Source: Hankyongella ginsenosidimutans | GTDB taxonomy: Bacteria; Pseudomonadota; Alphaproteobacteria; Sphingomonadales; Sphingomonadaceae | Assembly (NCBI RefSeq): GCF_005144965.1 | Contig: NZ_CP039704.1 | Span: forward strand, 1-64,000 | Direction of reading: 5' to 3' | DNA length: 64,000 bases | Part shown: in pieces, positions 31,439 to 41,872 of the stretch | Position numbering within the stretch: the stretch's first letter is position 1 | Layout of the letters: each line of letters begins with the position of its first letter | Translations under genes and position numbers: made by a program | Notes under the pieces: model-generated | Seen by the model: only the letters and a program-made list of their open reading frames with translations | The model's database searches: none | What the model was told of the DNA's origin: nothing

Positions 31439-32543
31439 GTGCGCCTCGAGCCGCAACCCGGCGGCGGCGCGACCTACCGTTTCGCTGGAGATTTGACAGT
31501 CGCATCGGCGGCAGACGTAGAGGCCGCATTGGAGAGCATGGAGCGCCATTCCCCGGCGACCTTCGAGCTCGGCGACGTCACGTCCATGGATACGGCAGGT
31601 GCCTGGCTGCTCTATCGCACGCAGCAGAAATGGCGGGCGGATGGCATCGAGGTCAGCCAGTCGGGGCGCGGCGCAATCATGCCGCCCTGCTGCAGTCGAT
31701 CGGCCGGTTCGACCGGCCGTGCGACCACCGGCGCGCGCCGGCTCCGCCTTTGTTCAGCAGGTCGCCCTTATCGGCCGGGCGACTGTCGCCATCGTACAGA
31801 ATTTCGGTCAGTTCCTTGATTTCGTCGGTATGGTGCTCATCCGCGGCGGCCTGCTGGCCGCCAATCCGCAGAAGATGCGCTGGACCGCTTTCAGCCGCCA
31901 TATCGAACAGACGGGGTTCAATGCCCTGCCGATCATCGGCTTGATGTCCTTCCTGATCGGGCTGGTGATCGTCCAGCAAGGCGCGTACCAGCTCAAGCGT
32001 TTCGGAGCAGGTCGTTCGTGGTCAACATGATCGGCCTGCTGACCCTGCGCGAGCTCGGCGTGCTGATGACGGCGATCATGGTGGCCGGTCGCTCCGGTTC
32101 CGCGTTCACGGCGCAGATCGGTTCCATGAAAATCACGGAAGAAATCGACGCACTCCAGACCATGGGGCTTAACCCCGTCGACACGTTGGTGCTGCCACGC
32201 GTGCTGGCGCTGGTGATTTGCCTGCCCCTGCTCACCATCTACGCCAACCTCACGGCGCTCGCGGGGGATGGTGTTCGGCTGGGTCTCGCTCGATATTTCG
32301 CCCAATGCCTTCCTGGAAGGACTGCGGCTTGCCGTTCACCTTGACGATTTCTGGGCCGGCATGATGAAGGCACCGATTTTCGGGGCGATCATCGCCATCG
32401 CCGGATGCTTCGAGGGCATGAAAGTGGGCGGCGATGCCGAGTCGCTGGGGCGGCACACCACGGCGTCGGTCGTGCAGTCGATTTTCCTGGTGATTGTGCT
32501 CGACGCCTTCTTTGCAGTCTTCCTGACCCTGGTCGGCATTTGA
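31439..32543 (+). CDS. mlaE: MlaE-family lipid ABC transporter permease with N-terminal STAS domain, frameshifted
   Basis: Permease of the Mla pathway, which moves phospholipids between outer and inner membranes. N-terminal STAS domain (YRFAGDLTVASAADVEAAL, LGDVTSMDTAGAWLLYR) as in MlaB, fused to the MlaE permease (GFNALPIIGLMSFLIGLVIV, LRELGVLMTAIMVAGRSGSA, FTAQIGSMKITEEIDAL, SVVQSIFLVIVLDAFFAVFL). Breaks near 31675, 31730, 32013 and 32265. Corrected length is about 368 residues. Start GTG 31439. The stop overlaps the next ATG as TGATG. First gene of an mlaEFD-lipoprotein operon. Confidence 0.9.
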
Positions 32544-33306
32544 TGGATGCGCCGATCATCACGATCAGAGACCTGGTCAACCGCTTCGGCACCCAGGTCG
32601 TGCACGAAGACCTCTCGCTCGACGTCCGGCGCGGCGAAATCCTCGGCGTCGTCGGCGGCTCGGGGACCGGCAAATCAGTGCTGATGCGCAGCATCATAGG
32701 GCTGCAACAGCCGGCAGCAGGCGCGATCGCCATCGAGGGCAAGCAGCTCTCGCAGCTGTCGGACGATGAGGCGGTGGCGCTGCGTCGTCGGTGGGGCGTG
32801 CTGTTCCAGCGGGGCGCGCTGTTCTCGACCCTGACCGTCGCCGAGAATATCCAGGCGCCACTGCGCGAACACACCGAGATCGACGAGCCGCTGCTTGGCG
32901 AGATCGCTGGGTACAAGCTGGCAATGGTCGGCCTGCCGCCGTCCGCGGCACCCAAATACCCGGTCGAGCTTTCTGGCGGGATGATCAAGCGCGCCGCCCT
33001 TGCCCGGGCGCTGGCACTTGACCCGAGCCTGCTGTTTCTGGACGAACCGACCGCAGGTTTGGACCCAATCGCCGCCAGCGCCTTCGACGCCCTGATCCGC
33101 GAACTGCGAGAACTGCTTGGGCTCACGGTGTTTTTAATCACGCACGACCTCGACACGCTGTTCGCGATATGCGACCGCGTCGCCGTACTCGCAGACCGCA
33201 AGGTGGTGGCGGTCGCACCGATCCCGGAGCTGCTGGAAAATCCGCACCCTGGATCCGGGAATATTTTCGAGGGCCGCGCGGTCGGGCGGCCGCAGCACGG
33301 GAGTAG
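32543..33306 (+). CDS. mlaF: MlaF ABC transporter ATPase, frameshifted at the C-terminus
   Basis: ATPase of the Mla phospholipid transporter. Walker A GGSGTGKS, Q-loop LFQRGALF (the RGALF text is typical of MlaF), signature LSGGMIKRAALARALA, Walker B LLFLDEPTAGLDP, His switch ITHDLD. A base is missing near 33248; with it the C-terminus is HPWIREYFRGPRGRAA, ending ARE-TAG at 33304-33306, three bases before MlaD. About 254 residues. Confidence 0.93.
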
Positions 33307-33309
33307 TCG

Positions 33310-34260
33310 ATGGAAACCCGCGCCAGTCATGTGCTTGTCGGCAGCTTTGTCCTGGTGCTGGTTGCAGCCCTGTTCGGCTTCATCATCTGGCTGGCGCGCG
33401 TCGACGCAGGCGCCACCAAGGATTTCGACATCATGTTCTATGGCTCGGTCGCCGGACTGAACCAGGGCAGCCTGGTCAACTACAACGGTGTGCCGGTCGG
33501 AACCGTGACGACCATCGCATTGGTGCGGGATCAGCCAAGCGCCGTGCGCGTGCGCATCCGCGTTTCGGAAGATACACCGGTCTACACCGGCACTACGGCC
33601 AGCCTGGAATCCCAGGGCCTGACCGGCGCCGTGCTGGTTCAGCTCTCGGGCGCGACCCAGGCCGGGACCCCGCTGGTGGAGCCGGGGCCGTTCGGCGTGC
33701 CTGTCATCCCCTCCAAGCGGTCAGCGCTTGAGAAGTTGTTCGTGAGCATCCCGGAAATCCTGCAGAGAACGACGGACGTACTCGATGAGATCAAAGATGT
33801 TCTCAACGACAAGAACAAGAAGGCCATCGGCGATATCCTGGCGAATACCGAGCGCCTGACCGTCACACTCGCCGATCAGTCACCCCTGCTGGCCTCCGGC
33901 ATTCAGGAGTTGAACGGCGCAATCGTCGATCTGCGCGGCAGCCTCGCCGCCGTAACCCGGCTTGCGGACGGCACGACACTGGCCGTCAACGAGGACGCCA
34001 AGCCCCTGCTGAGAGACCTGCGCACGCTGGCGCAGAACACGGACAGCGCGGTCCGCAAGATCGATGACATCCTCAAGGATGCCCAACCCGGCCTGAGCGC
34101 GTTCGGGCAGGATACGTTGCCGGAGATCGGCCTTCTGGTCAGCGACCTGCGCGAACTGACCCATACGTTGAACCGCCTGGGCGACCGGATCGACCAGGGC
34201 TCTGCGGCGTCCCTGCTCTCAAGCGAGAAAATACCGGAGTACCGCGATGCGTCCAAAAAT
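33310..34260 (+). CDS. mlaD: MlaD/MCE-domain lipid-binding protein
   Basis: Periplasmic subunit anchored by one helix (HVLVGSFVLVLVAALFGFII) with a single MCE domain (MFYGSVAGLNQGSLVNYNGV, PVGTVTTIAL, VYTGTTASLESQGLTGAVLV) and a long helical tail (LLASGIQELNGAIVDLRGSL, TDSAVRKIDDILKDAQPGLS). It forms the ring that carries lipid from MlaE. In the present sequence there is no stop after SSEKIPEYRDASKN and the frame runs straight on into the lipoprotein; the end given is where MCE-tail homology stops. A lost stop by indel is the simplest reading. Confidence 0.85.
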
Positions 34261-34830
34261 AGCCCGAGCGGAAACGCCCTCGCCATGGTCGCAACCCTAC
34301 TGCTGGCGGGGTGCGGCCCGCTGATCAGTTTCGGGTCGAATGAGCCACCGCCCGCCCTGCTGACCTTGGAGAATAGCCAGCCCCCGACCCCGGTTGCGCT
34401 GGACGCCATCGTCCTGCAGGTCGACGTGCCGGCGGACTACGCCAGTGTGCGCATCGCCGTGAAGTCGCAGCCGACCCTGGTGGAATATCTGCCGGGCGTG
34501 CAGTGGATCGACCGGCCGGAGCGGCTGCTGCGCCGGGCCGCACAGATGGCTTACGCAGCGAAGACGCCAGGTGCCGGGCACGCAACCCGGCCGGCGCTCT
34601 ATCTGACGGTGCGGGCGCTGAACGTCGCGGCAGGCGGCGGCGCGCATACGATCCGTGTGGCGTTCGAGGCCCGCCTGCCACGCAGCCAGGGCGGCGGCGC
34701 AGGCCAATGCGCGGTCGATGCCCCGGTCGCGTCCCTCAAGCCGCTGGATATCTCGCGCGGCTTCAATATGGCGGTCTTTGCCTGCTTCGGACAGCTTACC
34801 GACTGGTTGAACAGCTCAGCGCGATCCTAG
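34246..34830 (+). CDS. ABC-type transport auxiliary lipoprotein of the Mla operon
   Basis: Lipoprotein of the ABC_trans_aux family (PF03886, PqiC-like). Start ATG 34246 (MRPKIARAET), one base needed near 34275, then LAMVATLLLAGC with lipobox Cys. Mature part: VALDAIVLQVDVPADYASVR, LVEYLPGVQWIDRPERLLRR, SRGFNMAVFACFGQLTDWL. Probably sits in the outer membrane as the receiving partner of MlaEFD. Its TAG stop is the first bases of a palindromic repeat. Confidence 0.8.
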   Translation, partial: DASKNSPSGNALAMVATLLLAGCGPLISFGSNEPPPALLTLENSQPPTPVALDAIVLQVDVPADYASVRIAVKSQPTLVEYLPGVQWIDRPERLLRRAAQMAYAAKTPGAGHATRPALYLTVRALNVAAGGGAHTIRVAFEARLPRSQGGGAGQCAVDAPVASLKPLDISRGFNMAVFACFGQLTDWLNSSARS

Positions 34831-35100
34831 AGCCTGATCGGTTGAGGTTGAAGCATATGTGCTTCAACCGAGAGCGTGAATCAGGCTCTTATCAACAATT
34901 TAGACCATGATTCACGTTTCAGATTGATTCAATCTGAAACGATCAAGGTCTAGAGCCTTTCCGACTGAGATTGAGGCACTTGTGTTTAAGTGCCTCAAGC
35001 AAAGGCGACAAGAAAACTCTCACGCTTTGTGTAGACCCTTCTTGTCCGTTTTTTGATTGCCTCGCCAAAAGTGATTCAATCAAAAACGGGAAGGGTCTAG
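34831..35100. repeat. Cluster of four palindromic repeats
   Basis: Four hairpins in a row between convergent genes. B, 34831-34892: outer AGAGCCTGAT / ATCAGGCTCT, inner GGTTGAAGCA / TGCTTCAACC. A, 34901-34953: exact inverse of 9073-9125. D, about 34955-35031: TTGAGGCACTT / AAGTGCCTCAA. C, 35032-35100: TAGACCCTT... / ...AAGGGTCTA, matched inverted at 62701-62767 and by a shorter form at 49542-49601. Confidence 0.88.
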
Positions 35101-35537
35101 CTTTTAGGTGCCGGCTTCACCGGTTGGAATACGCCGAGCGGGCAGCTCCCGAATTCCTGCAGGCGATTGTCCAGGGGCGTGATGACATCGATCGAGCAAT
35201 AATAGGGCGTGCTGGTCTTGAAGCTGAAGCGCTCCTCGAAACCCAGCCGTGGGCAGGCGTACGGCAGCTTGCTGAGATAGAGCTTGCCGCCGCGCATCTT
35301 GAACAGGATCGCGGAGTCGCTGAGCACGCGGGTCGACTCAACCTGGGTGATCGGCAGGCAGTCCTTTGGCTCGCCGTCCGGGGTCAGCGACGCCAGATAG
35401 TCAAGCTTGCGCTGCACGCGCGCGCTGTGCTGCTTTTGTGGTTTCGCGGCGACCCCTGCCGCCGGGTCTGGTGGGCTGTCCGCAGAGGCAAGCGAGGGTG
35501 CTAGCAGCAGGAACGTCAGGGCCAAAGTCCGGATCAT
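35097..35537 (-). CDS. Hypothetical exported protein, DUF6491-like
   Basis: Intact 146-residue protein. ATG at 35537, because MIRTLALTFLLLAPSLASA is a clean signal peptide. The mature part has CLPITQVESTRVLSDSAILF, KMRGGKLYLSKLPYACPRLG and YYCSIDVITPLD, a pattern of spaced cysteines and MRGG that resembles DUF6491 proteins of alphaproteobacteria. Periplasmic, function unknown. The TAG stop lies inside the end of hairpin C. Confidence 0.65.
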   Translation of the reverse strand: MIRTLALTFLLLAPSLASADSPPDPAAGVAAKPQKQHSARVQRKLDYLASLTPDGEPKDCLPITQVESTRVLSDSAILFKMRGGKLYLSKLPYACPRLGFEERFSFKTSTPYYCSIDVITPLDNRLQEFGSCPLGVFQPVKPAPKS

Positions 35538-35684
35538 GGGGCACCTCCAGCAATAATATACCATGATTGCGCGTTTCGCCTATCGCCCCGGGCGCGAACG
35601 GGGCACAGTCTGGCGACAGTTATTGTTCAGCGAGCGGCAAATTGCATGCTAGTCATGGCAGGCGTCATCTGCTACGTTCGCTTA

Positions 35685-37122
35685 ATGTTCCAATCCTTGC
35701 TTCCACTCGCCGCGTTTATCGCTGGCGGCTTGTTGACGGCCGTGCTGTGCGGGCTGTGGTTACGCCGGCGGCTGGCCGTCGCGCGCGACGAAACAGCACT
35801 GCTGCGCATGACGCTTGAGGCCCGCTATGCCGAACTCTCGGACACGCGCGCTGCGCTGAGCGCCGAGCAGGCCCGCGCAGCGCGGCTGCCAGAGCTTGAA
35901 ACGCTGCTGGAGCAGGAGCGCCTCACCCGTTCGAGCCTGGAGGTGCGGCTGGCGCGGATCGAGACCGAGCGGGAGGAGCAGCAGCGCCGGCTGGAAGAAA
36001 AGATCGCGACCCTGACCGATCTGCGGGAGGCGATGACGCGGGAATTTCAGGCCGCCGCCGAACAGAGCCTGCGCGGCAGCCAGCAGGCGTTCTTCGAGCT
36101 GGCGAACCAGAGCTTTGCCCAGCATCAGGAACGCTCAGGCGAAAACTCAACAGCGTACGCAGCGAGTTCGAGGCGCTGGTCGCGCCGCTGCGCGACGTGC
36201 TCGGCCAGTATCAAACCGGCCTTCAGGACGTGGAGCGGGTGCGCGCGGACGCCTACGGTAGCCTGCGCGCACAGATTGCGGCGCTAGCCGAGGATCAGCA
36301 CCGGCTGCGTTCGGAAACCCAGAAGCTGACCCATGCGCTACGCTCTGGCCCGAAAACGCGCGGACGCTGGGGCGAGCAGCAGCTGCGCAATGTCCTGGAA
36401 ATGGCAGGGCTGAGCGAGCATGTGGACTTCCGGGCCGAGGTGCACGTTGCGACCGATGACGGCCGTCTGCGGCCGGACGCAGTGGTGCGCCTGCCTGGCG
36501 GGCGGCAACTGGTGATCGACGCCAAGACCTCGCTCAACGCCTATCAGGAGGCGCTGGATACCCAGGACGATGCAGCGCGGCATACGCATATGCGCGCCCA
36601 CGCCGAGGCGATGCGTCTGCACGTCGAGCAACTGGGCGGTAAAACTACTGGTCGCAGTTCAAGGATACGCCCGATTTCGTGGTGATGTTCGTGGCCGGCG
36701 AGCATTTCGTCTCGGCGGCGCTGGAGATCAATCCTGCCCTCTGGGAATACGCGTTCGAGAAGCGGGTGCTCATCGCGACGCCGACCAACCTGATCGCGCT
36801 CGCGCGGACCATAGCGCTCGGCTGGCGGCAGGAGCGGCTTGCCGAGCAGGCGCAGCAGATCGGCGGGCTGGGCAAAGAACTGTACCAGCGGCTCATCAGG
36901 CTTGGCGAGCGGGTGCAGGACATTGGCCGCAAGATCGGCGCGACCGTCAAAAGCTACAACGAGTTCGTTGGCACCCTGGAAACCTCGGTGCTGCCGCAGG
37001 CGCGCAAATTCAGCGAACTGCAGGGCGTCGAAGGCCCGGAAACACTGGAGCCGGTGGAGGCGGCGCTACGCCCTCTGGCGGGGCGGGATCTGTCGCTCAG
37101 CCCGCCCGCCGATGCGGCGTAA
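35685..37122 (+). CDS. rmuC: RmuC-family DNA recombination protein, frameshifted
   Basis: RmuC homologue: N-terminal membrane helix (MFQSLLPLAAFIAGGLLTAV), a long coiled coil rich in R, E and L, then the restriction-endonuclease-like core (GRWGEQQLRNVLEMAGLSEH, RPDAVVRLPGGRQLVIDAKT with D-x-K, PDFVVMFVAGEHFVSAALE). In E. coli it limits inversions at repeats. Breaks near 36142 and 36640. I prefer ATG 35685; an in-frame ATG at 35646 would extend it by 13 residues. About 480 residues. Convergent with galU, 14 bp apart. Confidence 0.88.
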
Positions 37123-37136
37123 CGCGCCGCCGGGGC

Positions 37137-38003
37137 TTATTTGATCGCGTGGATGTAGGCGCGAATGGTCTCGCCCATGTCCGCCCGCTCGAGCGCGAAG
37201 GCGATGTTTGCCATGACATGGCCGGCCTTGTCGCCACAATCGAAGCGGGTGCCCTCGAAGTGCAGGCCATGGAACGGCTGCTGACCGATCAGTTGCGCCA
37301 TGGCGTCCGTCAACTGGATCTCGCCGCCGGCACCGACCTGCTTCTTGTCGAGGATGCCCATCACTTCCGGCTGCAGGATGTAGCGGCCGATGACGGCAAG
37401 GCGTGACGGCGCCTGCTCCGGCTTCGGCTTTTCCACCAGACCCTTCACTTCGACCAGATTGCCGTCGACAGCACCCGGCGAGACGATGCCATAACGGCTG
37501 GTGTGCGCGTGCGGCACTTCCATCGCCGCCACCATGTTGCCGCCAACCCGGTGGTAGGCGTCGATCATCTGCTTCAGGCACGGCGTCTTCGACTGGATGA
37601 GATCATCCGCGAGAAGAACCGCGAACGGCTCGTCGTCGATGAGATAGCGTGCGCACCAGACGGCGTGGCCAAGACCCATCGGCTCCTGCTGGCGCGTGTA
37701 GGAGATGGCACCCGGCGGGCCGGGGATGGCGCGGACCTCGGTGAGCTGGTCGGTTTTGTTGCGGCTGCTCAATACCTGCTCGAGTTCGGCGGCATAGTCG
37801 AAGTGGTCCTCGATCGCGGACTTGCCGCGCCCGGTCACGAAGATGACCTCCTCGATCCCGGCGGCGCGCGCTTCCTCAACCGCATACTGGATCAAGGGCT
37901 TATCGACGACAGGAAGCATTTCCTTGGGCATCGCCTTGGTGGCTGGCAGAAAACGGGTCCCCAGACCCCCGACTGGAAAAACAGCTTTACGAACGGGTTT
38001 CAT
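37137..38003 (-). CDS. galU: UTP-glucose-1-phosphate uridylyltransferase
   Basis: Intact, 288 residues. Makes UDP-glucose from UTP and glucose-1-phosphate. Nucleotide-binding GGLGTRFLPATKAMPKEMLP, then PLIQYAVEEARAAGIEEVIF, QEPMGLGHAVWCAR, LLADDLI, GRYILQPEVM, GAGGEIQLTDAMAQL, FDCGDKAGHV. ATG 38003 is preceded by AGGAGAG at good spacing. A longer N-terminal extension in frame is unlikely for this reason. Confidence 0.96.
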   Translation of the reverse strand: MKPVRKAVFPVGGLGTRFLPATKAMPKEMLPVVDKPLIQYAVEEARAAGIEEVIFVTGRGKSAIEDHFDYAAELEQVLSSRNKTDQLTEVRAIPGPPGAISYTRQQEPMGLGHAVWCARYLIDDEPFAVLLADDLIQSKTPCLKQMIDAYHRVGGNMVAAMEVPHAHTSRYGIVSPGAVDGNLVEVKGLVEKPKPEQAPSRLAVIGRYILQPEVMGILDKKQVGAGGEIQLTDAMAQLIGQQPFHGLHFEGTRFDCGDKAGHVMANIAFALERADMGETIRAYIHAIK

Positions 38004-38098
38004 AAAATCTCTCCTCGCACACACATCCCACCTTGTGCAGATGCGATGCGGCTTACGCCCTAAGCGTTGCACTGCAATGAAAGACGCGGAAAAAAGGG

Positions 38099-40348
38099 TT
38101 AAAAACGCTTCAGCAAACGCTGGTAATAGGCACGTTCGTCCGCACTACGTCCAGGGTCTGCCGCACGCTGCTCCAGCAGGCGGCGCAGGTCCTCGATGGC
38201 GCGACGCTCCTGCTCGCTCGGCAGCCGGAATTCCGGCCCGATCGCCTGCCCCGAGGCGCGACCCAGTGGATCGACCCCTTGCTTGGATCGCCGCGTGCCT
38301 GCGCCTCCCCGCCCTGCCCGAGGGATTGCGCTGCCGACTTCAAGGCCTGCAACGCCTTGGCCTGGGCAACCGCCGCCGCAGCGCCATCCCCTGCCCCAAT
38401 TGCCCGGCCGCCCGGCGCATGGCCTGCGCGGCGCGGCGCAATTGCCCCGCCGCCTCGCCGCCGGGAAGGCGCTGCGCCAGCGCGGCCGCCCGCTGCCCCA
38501 ATCCCTGCTGTGCCGGCTGCATGCCTTGCGCCGCCTGCTGCCCCTGCGTCGTCTGGCGCGCAATCTGCTGCTGGGCCGCGATCATCCGGCCGACTTCGGC
38601 TGCAACCACATTCTGCGGACCGTTCGCCACCCGTAAATTCTCGACAACCGAGCGTAGCGCCTGCAGGATTTCCTGCGCCCCGGCAGCATCACCCGCTGCG
38701 AGCCGCTCGCGCAGGGCATTCAGCATGCTGTCGAAAGCACCAGCGTCCAGCATGCGCACCGGGCCTGAAGGCTGGGCGGACTGCGGCGACTGCATGGCCT
38801 TGCGCAGCGCATCGGCGAGAAACCGCGAAAGCGCCTGCTCGAGGCCCTTCATCTGCGCCGCCAGCGCGCCATCATTGCGCCCGAGTGCGCCCATCAGCGA
38901 ATCCAGCGCCTTGCGGACATCGCCGACGCTCGACAGCCCCCTTCGAGATCGAGCGCAATGTCCCAAAGCAGCCCGGCGGTTTCATAGCCGCGCGGATCCT
39001 CGCTGTACTGAAGTCGCCAGTGCGCAGCCCGCAGCCCGGCATAGACGGCATAGCGCCCGTTATACGCCGCCCGGTCCTCGGCCATCGCGGTCAACTGCTG
39101 CTGAACCGTGGCGCGCGCACGCTGCGGGACTGCAACAAGAGTTTGCGCGCCGAGATGATGCGCCGCGCCAGCGGATGCTGGAACATGCGTTCCGGCAGGC
39201 GCAGGCTGATCTCCGTACTGACGCCGGTCTGGCCAGCCTGGTCCGCCCCGACCAGACGCGCCCGCACGGTCTGGCCCGCCCATGGGTCCGGCGTCAGGTC
39301 CAGATGCGCCAGGCCTTGCGGCGTGCCTGGACCGACCGCCAGCGGAAAGCGTCGCGCCTCGCCCCGCGCATGATCTCGAACGACAGCCGGTCGAGGCCGA
39401 AATCGTCGTCGACCGCCCAGCCGATCTCCAGCGCCTGGCTTGCCGTCAGGCGCGGCGGCGCGAGAAAGCGCAGCTTTGGCGACCGATCGTCGATCTGCAT
39501 CACCTCAAAGGCGGCCAAGGTCAGCAGACCGCTGCGTACGGTGTAGCGGCCCGCTCTGGCGATCGCCGTGTCGCGCAAGGCCAGATCATGCCCATCCGGC
39601 GTTTTCACCGTGGCTTTGAGCCGCCAGCCGCTCAGGGCGATCCTGAGCGTCGACCCCGGGGCGACGATCCGCCCGGCCTCGCCGCCGCGCACGGTCAACT
39701 GGATCGGCGCACGACCCGTGTACGCGGGCGGCACAGCCCGCACCTTGAGGACGACATCTCCCAGCAGAGAGGCGGACGGCAGAAACGCCGCACGCAGCCG
39801 CTCGCCAGCCTGGGGCCGGCAACCAGCAGCCCGAGCGCCAAGAGCAGAACGGCGGCGGTGCCGAAGCCGTAGCGATCGCCGGTAACGCAATCGAGCCGCA
39901 TCCCCAGCCGTAGCGGCCGTGCCCAGGCGGCAAGGGACAGGCGCTTGCCGATACGCCAGAGCCCCGGCTCACCCTCCAGCGCCGGCACATCGCGTGCAAG
40001 CTGCAACAGGCCGCGCGGCAGGCCGCTCTGCAACTCCAGCCGGGCAATGGCGGCCCGCTCGCCTGGCCATGGCACGGTCTTCAGGATGCGCCTGCCAAGC
40101 ATGCAAAGCCCTGCGATGAGGAGCAGCAGCAGCCCGACCCGAGCCCCCGGCGCGAATGCCGTGAACGCGCCGAGCAGCGCCAGGCCGGCATAGGCACCGA
40201 GCAGCAGCAGGACCAGCCGTAGCTGCGGCCAGGCCCGTTCCAGCCACAGGGCAGCGCGCGCCTGAGCGATGCGCGCTACGCCGCCGCCCATGTCGAGCGG
40301 GGTTGCAAGCCGCCGATCGCGTGGGCCGAGTGTCCAAGGGTCAACCAT
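38099..40348 (-). CDS. TIGR02302/DUF4175 family membrane protein, frameshifted
   Basis: Large alphaproteobacterial protein of unknown function. N-terminus MVDPWTLGPRDRRLATPLDM, two membrane segments (RLVLLLLGAYAGLALLGAF, VGLLLLLIAGLCML) and a third near FGTAAVLLLALGLLVAG, then a beta-rich extracellular-type domain (LKVRAVPPAYTGRAPIQLTV, TLAAFEVMQIDDRSPKLRF) and a long Gln/Ala-rich helical region (QQQIARQTTQGQQAAQGMQP). Ends DERAYYQRLLKRF-stop. About 750 codons. Breaks near 39795, 39300, 39130, 38940, 38380 and 38280. Six bases after the lysA stop, hence the last gene of the argH-lysA run. Confidence 0.8.
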
Positions 40349-40351
40349 GGC

Positions 40352-41619
40352 CTATTGATTAAGCCAGGGCGGCATCCTGTCCAGCGCGATGAGCGCGTCT
40401 TCGTCGAGCCGGGGCCGCACGACGGCGAAATCAGCGCCGTTCACCAGCACCTCCGGCACCAGCGCCCGGGAATTGTAGGTCGAGGACATGACCGCGCTGT
40501 AAGCGCCCGCCGACAGGATCGCGACCAGATCGCCGGCACCGAGCGGCGGCATCGCCCGGTCGCGCGCGAACAGATCACCGGTCTCGCACACCGGACCGAC
40601 CAGGGTTACCGGCGCGCGCGGCGCATCGGCGCGCGGCGTGGCGACAGGCACGATTTCGTGGAAAGCGTCGTAAAGGCTTGGGCGGATCAGATCGTTCATC
40701 GCCGCATCGAGGATGACGAAGGTCTTCGCCGCCCCTGCTTCACATAGAGCACGCGCGTCAGCAACAGCCCGGCGTTGCCGGCGATCAGGCGGCCCGGCTC
40801 GAGAATCAGCTCGAGGTCGAAGCCTGCAATCGCCCGCTGCACCAGCGCGCCGTAGTCGGCTGGCGGCGGCGGCGCCGGCATCGATCTCGTAGGGGATGCC
40901 GAGACCGCCGCCGAGGTCGGCGCGGCGGATGTCGTGCCCGTCCGCCCGCAGCACGCGGATCAGGTCGACAACCTTGGCGAACGCCGCTTCGAAGGGCGAG
41001 AGCTGCGTCAACTGGCTGCCGATGTGCACGTCGACGCCCAGGGCCCTGATGCCCGGCAGGCGCGCGGCCTGCGCGTAGATCGCCCGTGCGCGCTCCCAGG
41101 GGACACCGAACTTGGCCTCCGACTGCCCGGTCGAAATCTTGGCATGGGTGCGCGGATCGACATCCGGGTTGACGCGCACGGCGATATCCGCCGTCCGCCC
41201 GACGCTCTGCGCCACGGCACTCAGCCGGTCCAGTTCCGGCTCGGACTCGACATTGAACTGGTGGATGCCGGCGCGCAGCCCGGCCGCCATCTCCGCCTCG
41301 GTCTTGCCAACGCCTGAGAATACGATCCGCTCTGGCGGGATGCCGGCACCGAGCGCCCGCTTCAGCTCGCCAAGCGACACCACGTCCGCCCCTGCCCCGC
41401 GCGCGCCAACGTCGCCAGCACAGCCTGGTTGGAATTCGCCTTGACCGCATAGCAGACCAGCGCGTTCGCACCGGCGAAGGCGTCGCTGAACACCCGGAAA
41501 TGCCGGACCAGTGTTGCCGTTGAATAGACATAGACCGGCGTGCCGACGGCCTCGGCGATACGCGCCAGCGGCACGTCCTCGGCGTGCAACTGGCCGTCCC
41601 GGTGCGCGAAGTGGTGCAT
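40352..41619 (-). CDS. lysA: Diaminopimelate decarboxylase, frameshifted
   Basis: PLP enzyme for the last step of lysine synthesis. Start [20 protein letters not shown] at 41619; PLP lysine in [13 protein letters not shown]; then [83 protein letters not shown] and [15 protein letters not shown]. Breaks near 41395, 40880 and 40735. About 422 residues. The ATG shares one base with the upstream lipoprotein stop. Confidence 0.93.
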
Positions 41620-41872
41620 CAGTCCCGCTTCGGCTCGACGGTGTCCGGCGCGGACTGATCCTGCGCCGGCGCGTCATCCGCGGGTTTGGGCACATAGTCC
41701 GGGGTGCGGATCAGATTGACGTCATCGACCTGGCGCGGCGGCGATGCCAGATCCTGGGCGCGCCCTCTGCCCAGACCGGCTTGGGCGGCGCGACCCCGTT
41801 CGGCGGCTCCAGATCGCCGCGTGTGCCGCAGGCGGCCAGAGCCAGCAGCAGGAGCAGGCTGGCGCGCGTCAC
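41619..41872 (-). CDS. Small LptM-like lipoprotein
   Basis: GTG at 41872 overlaps the argH stop and gives [20 protein letters not shown], a lipobox followed by the G-x-x-G-x-L-x-x-P pattern (GTRGDLEPP) of LptM/YifL-type lipoproteins that sit between argH and lysA in many proteobacteria. One frameshift near 41757; the corrected end is [13 protein letters not shown]. About 84 residues. LptM helps mature the LPS transport protein LptD in E. coli; the same role here is inferred. Confidence 0.75.

Noticed and set aside
34831..35100. CRISPR array
   Set aside because: The hairpins differ from each other, have no regular spacers and recur elsewhere inverted; no cas gene is present.
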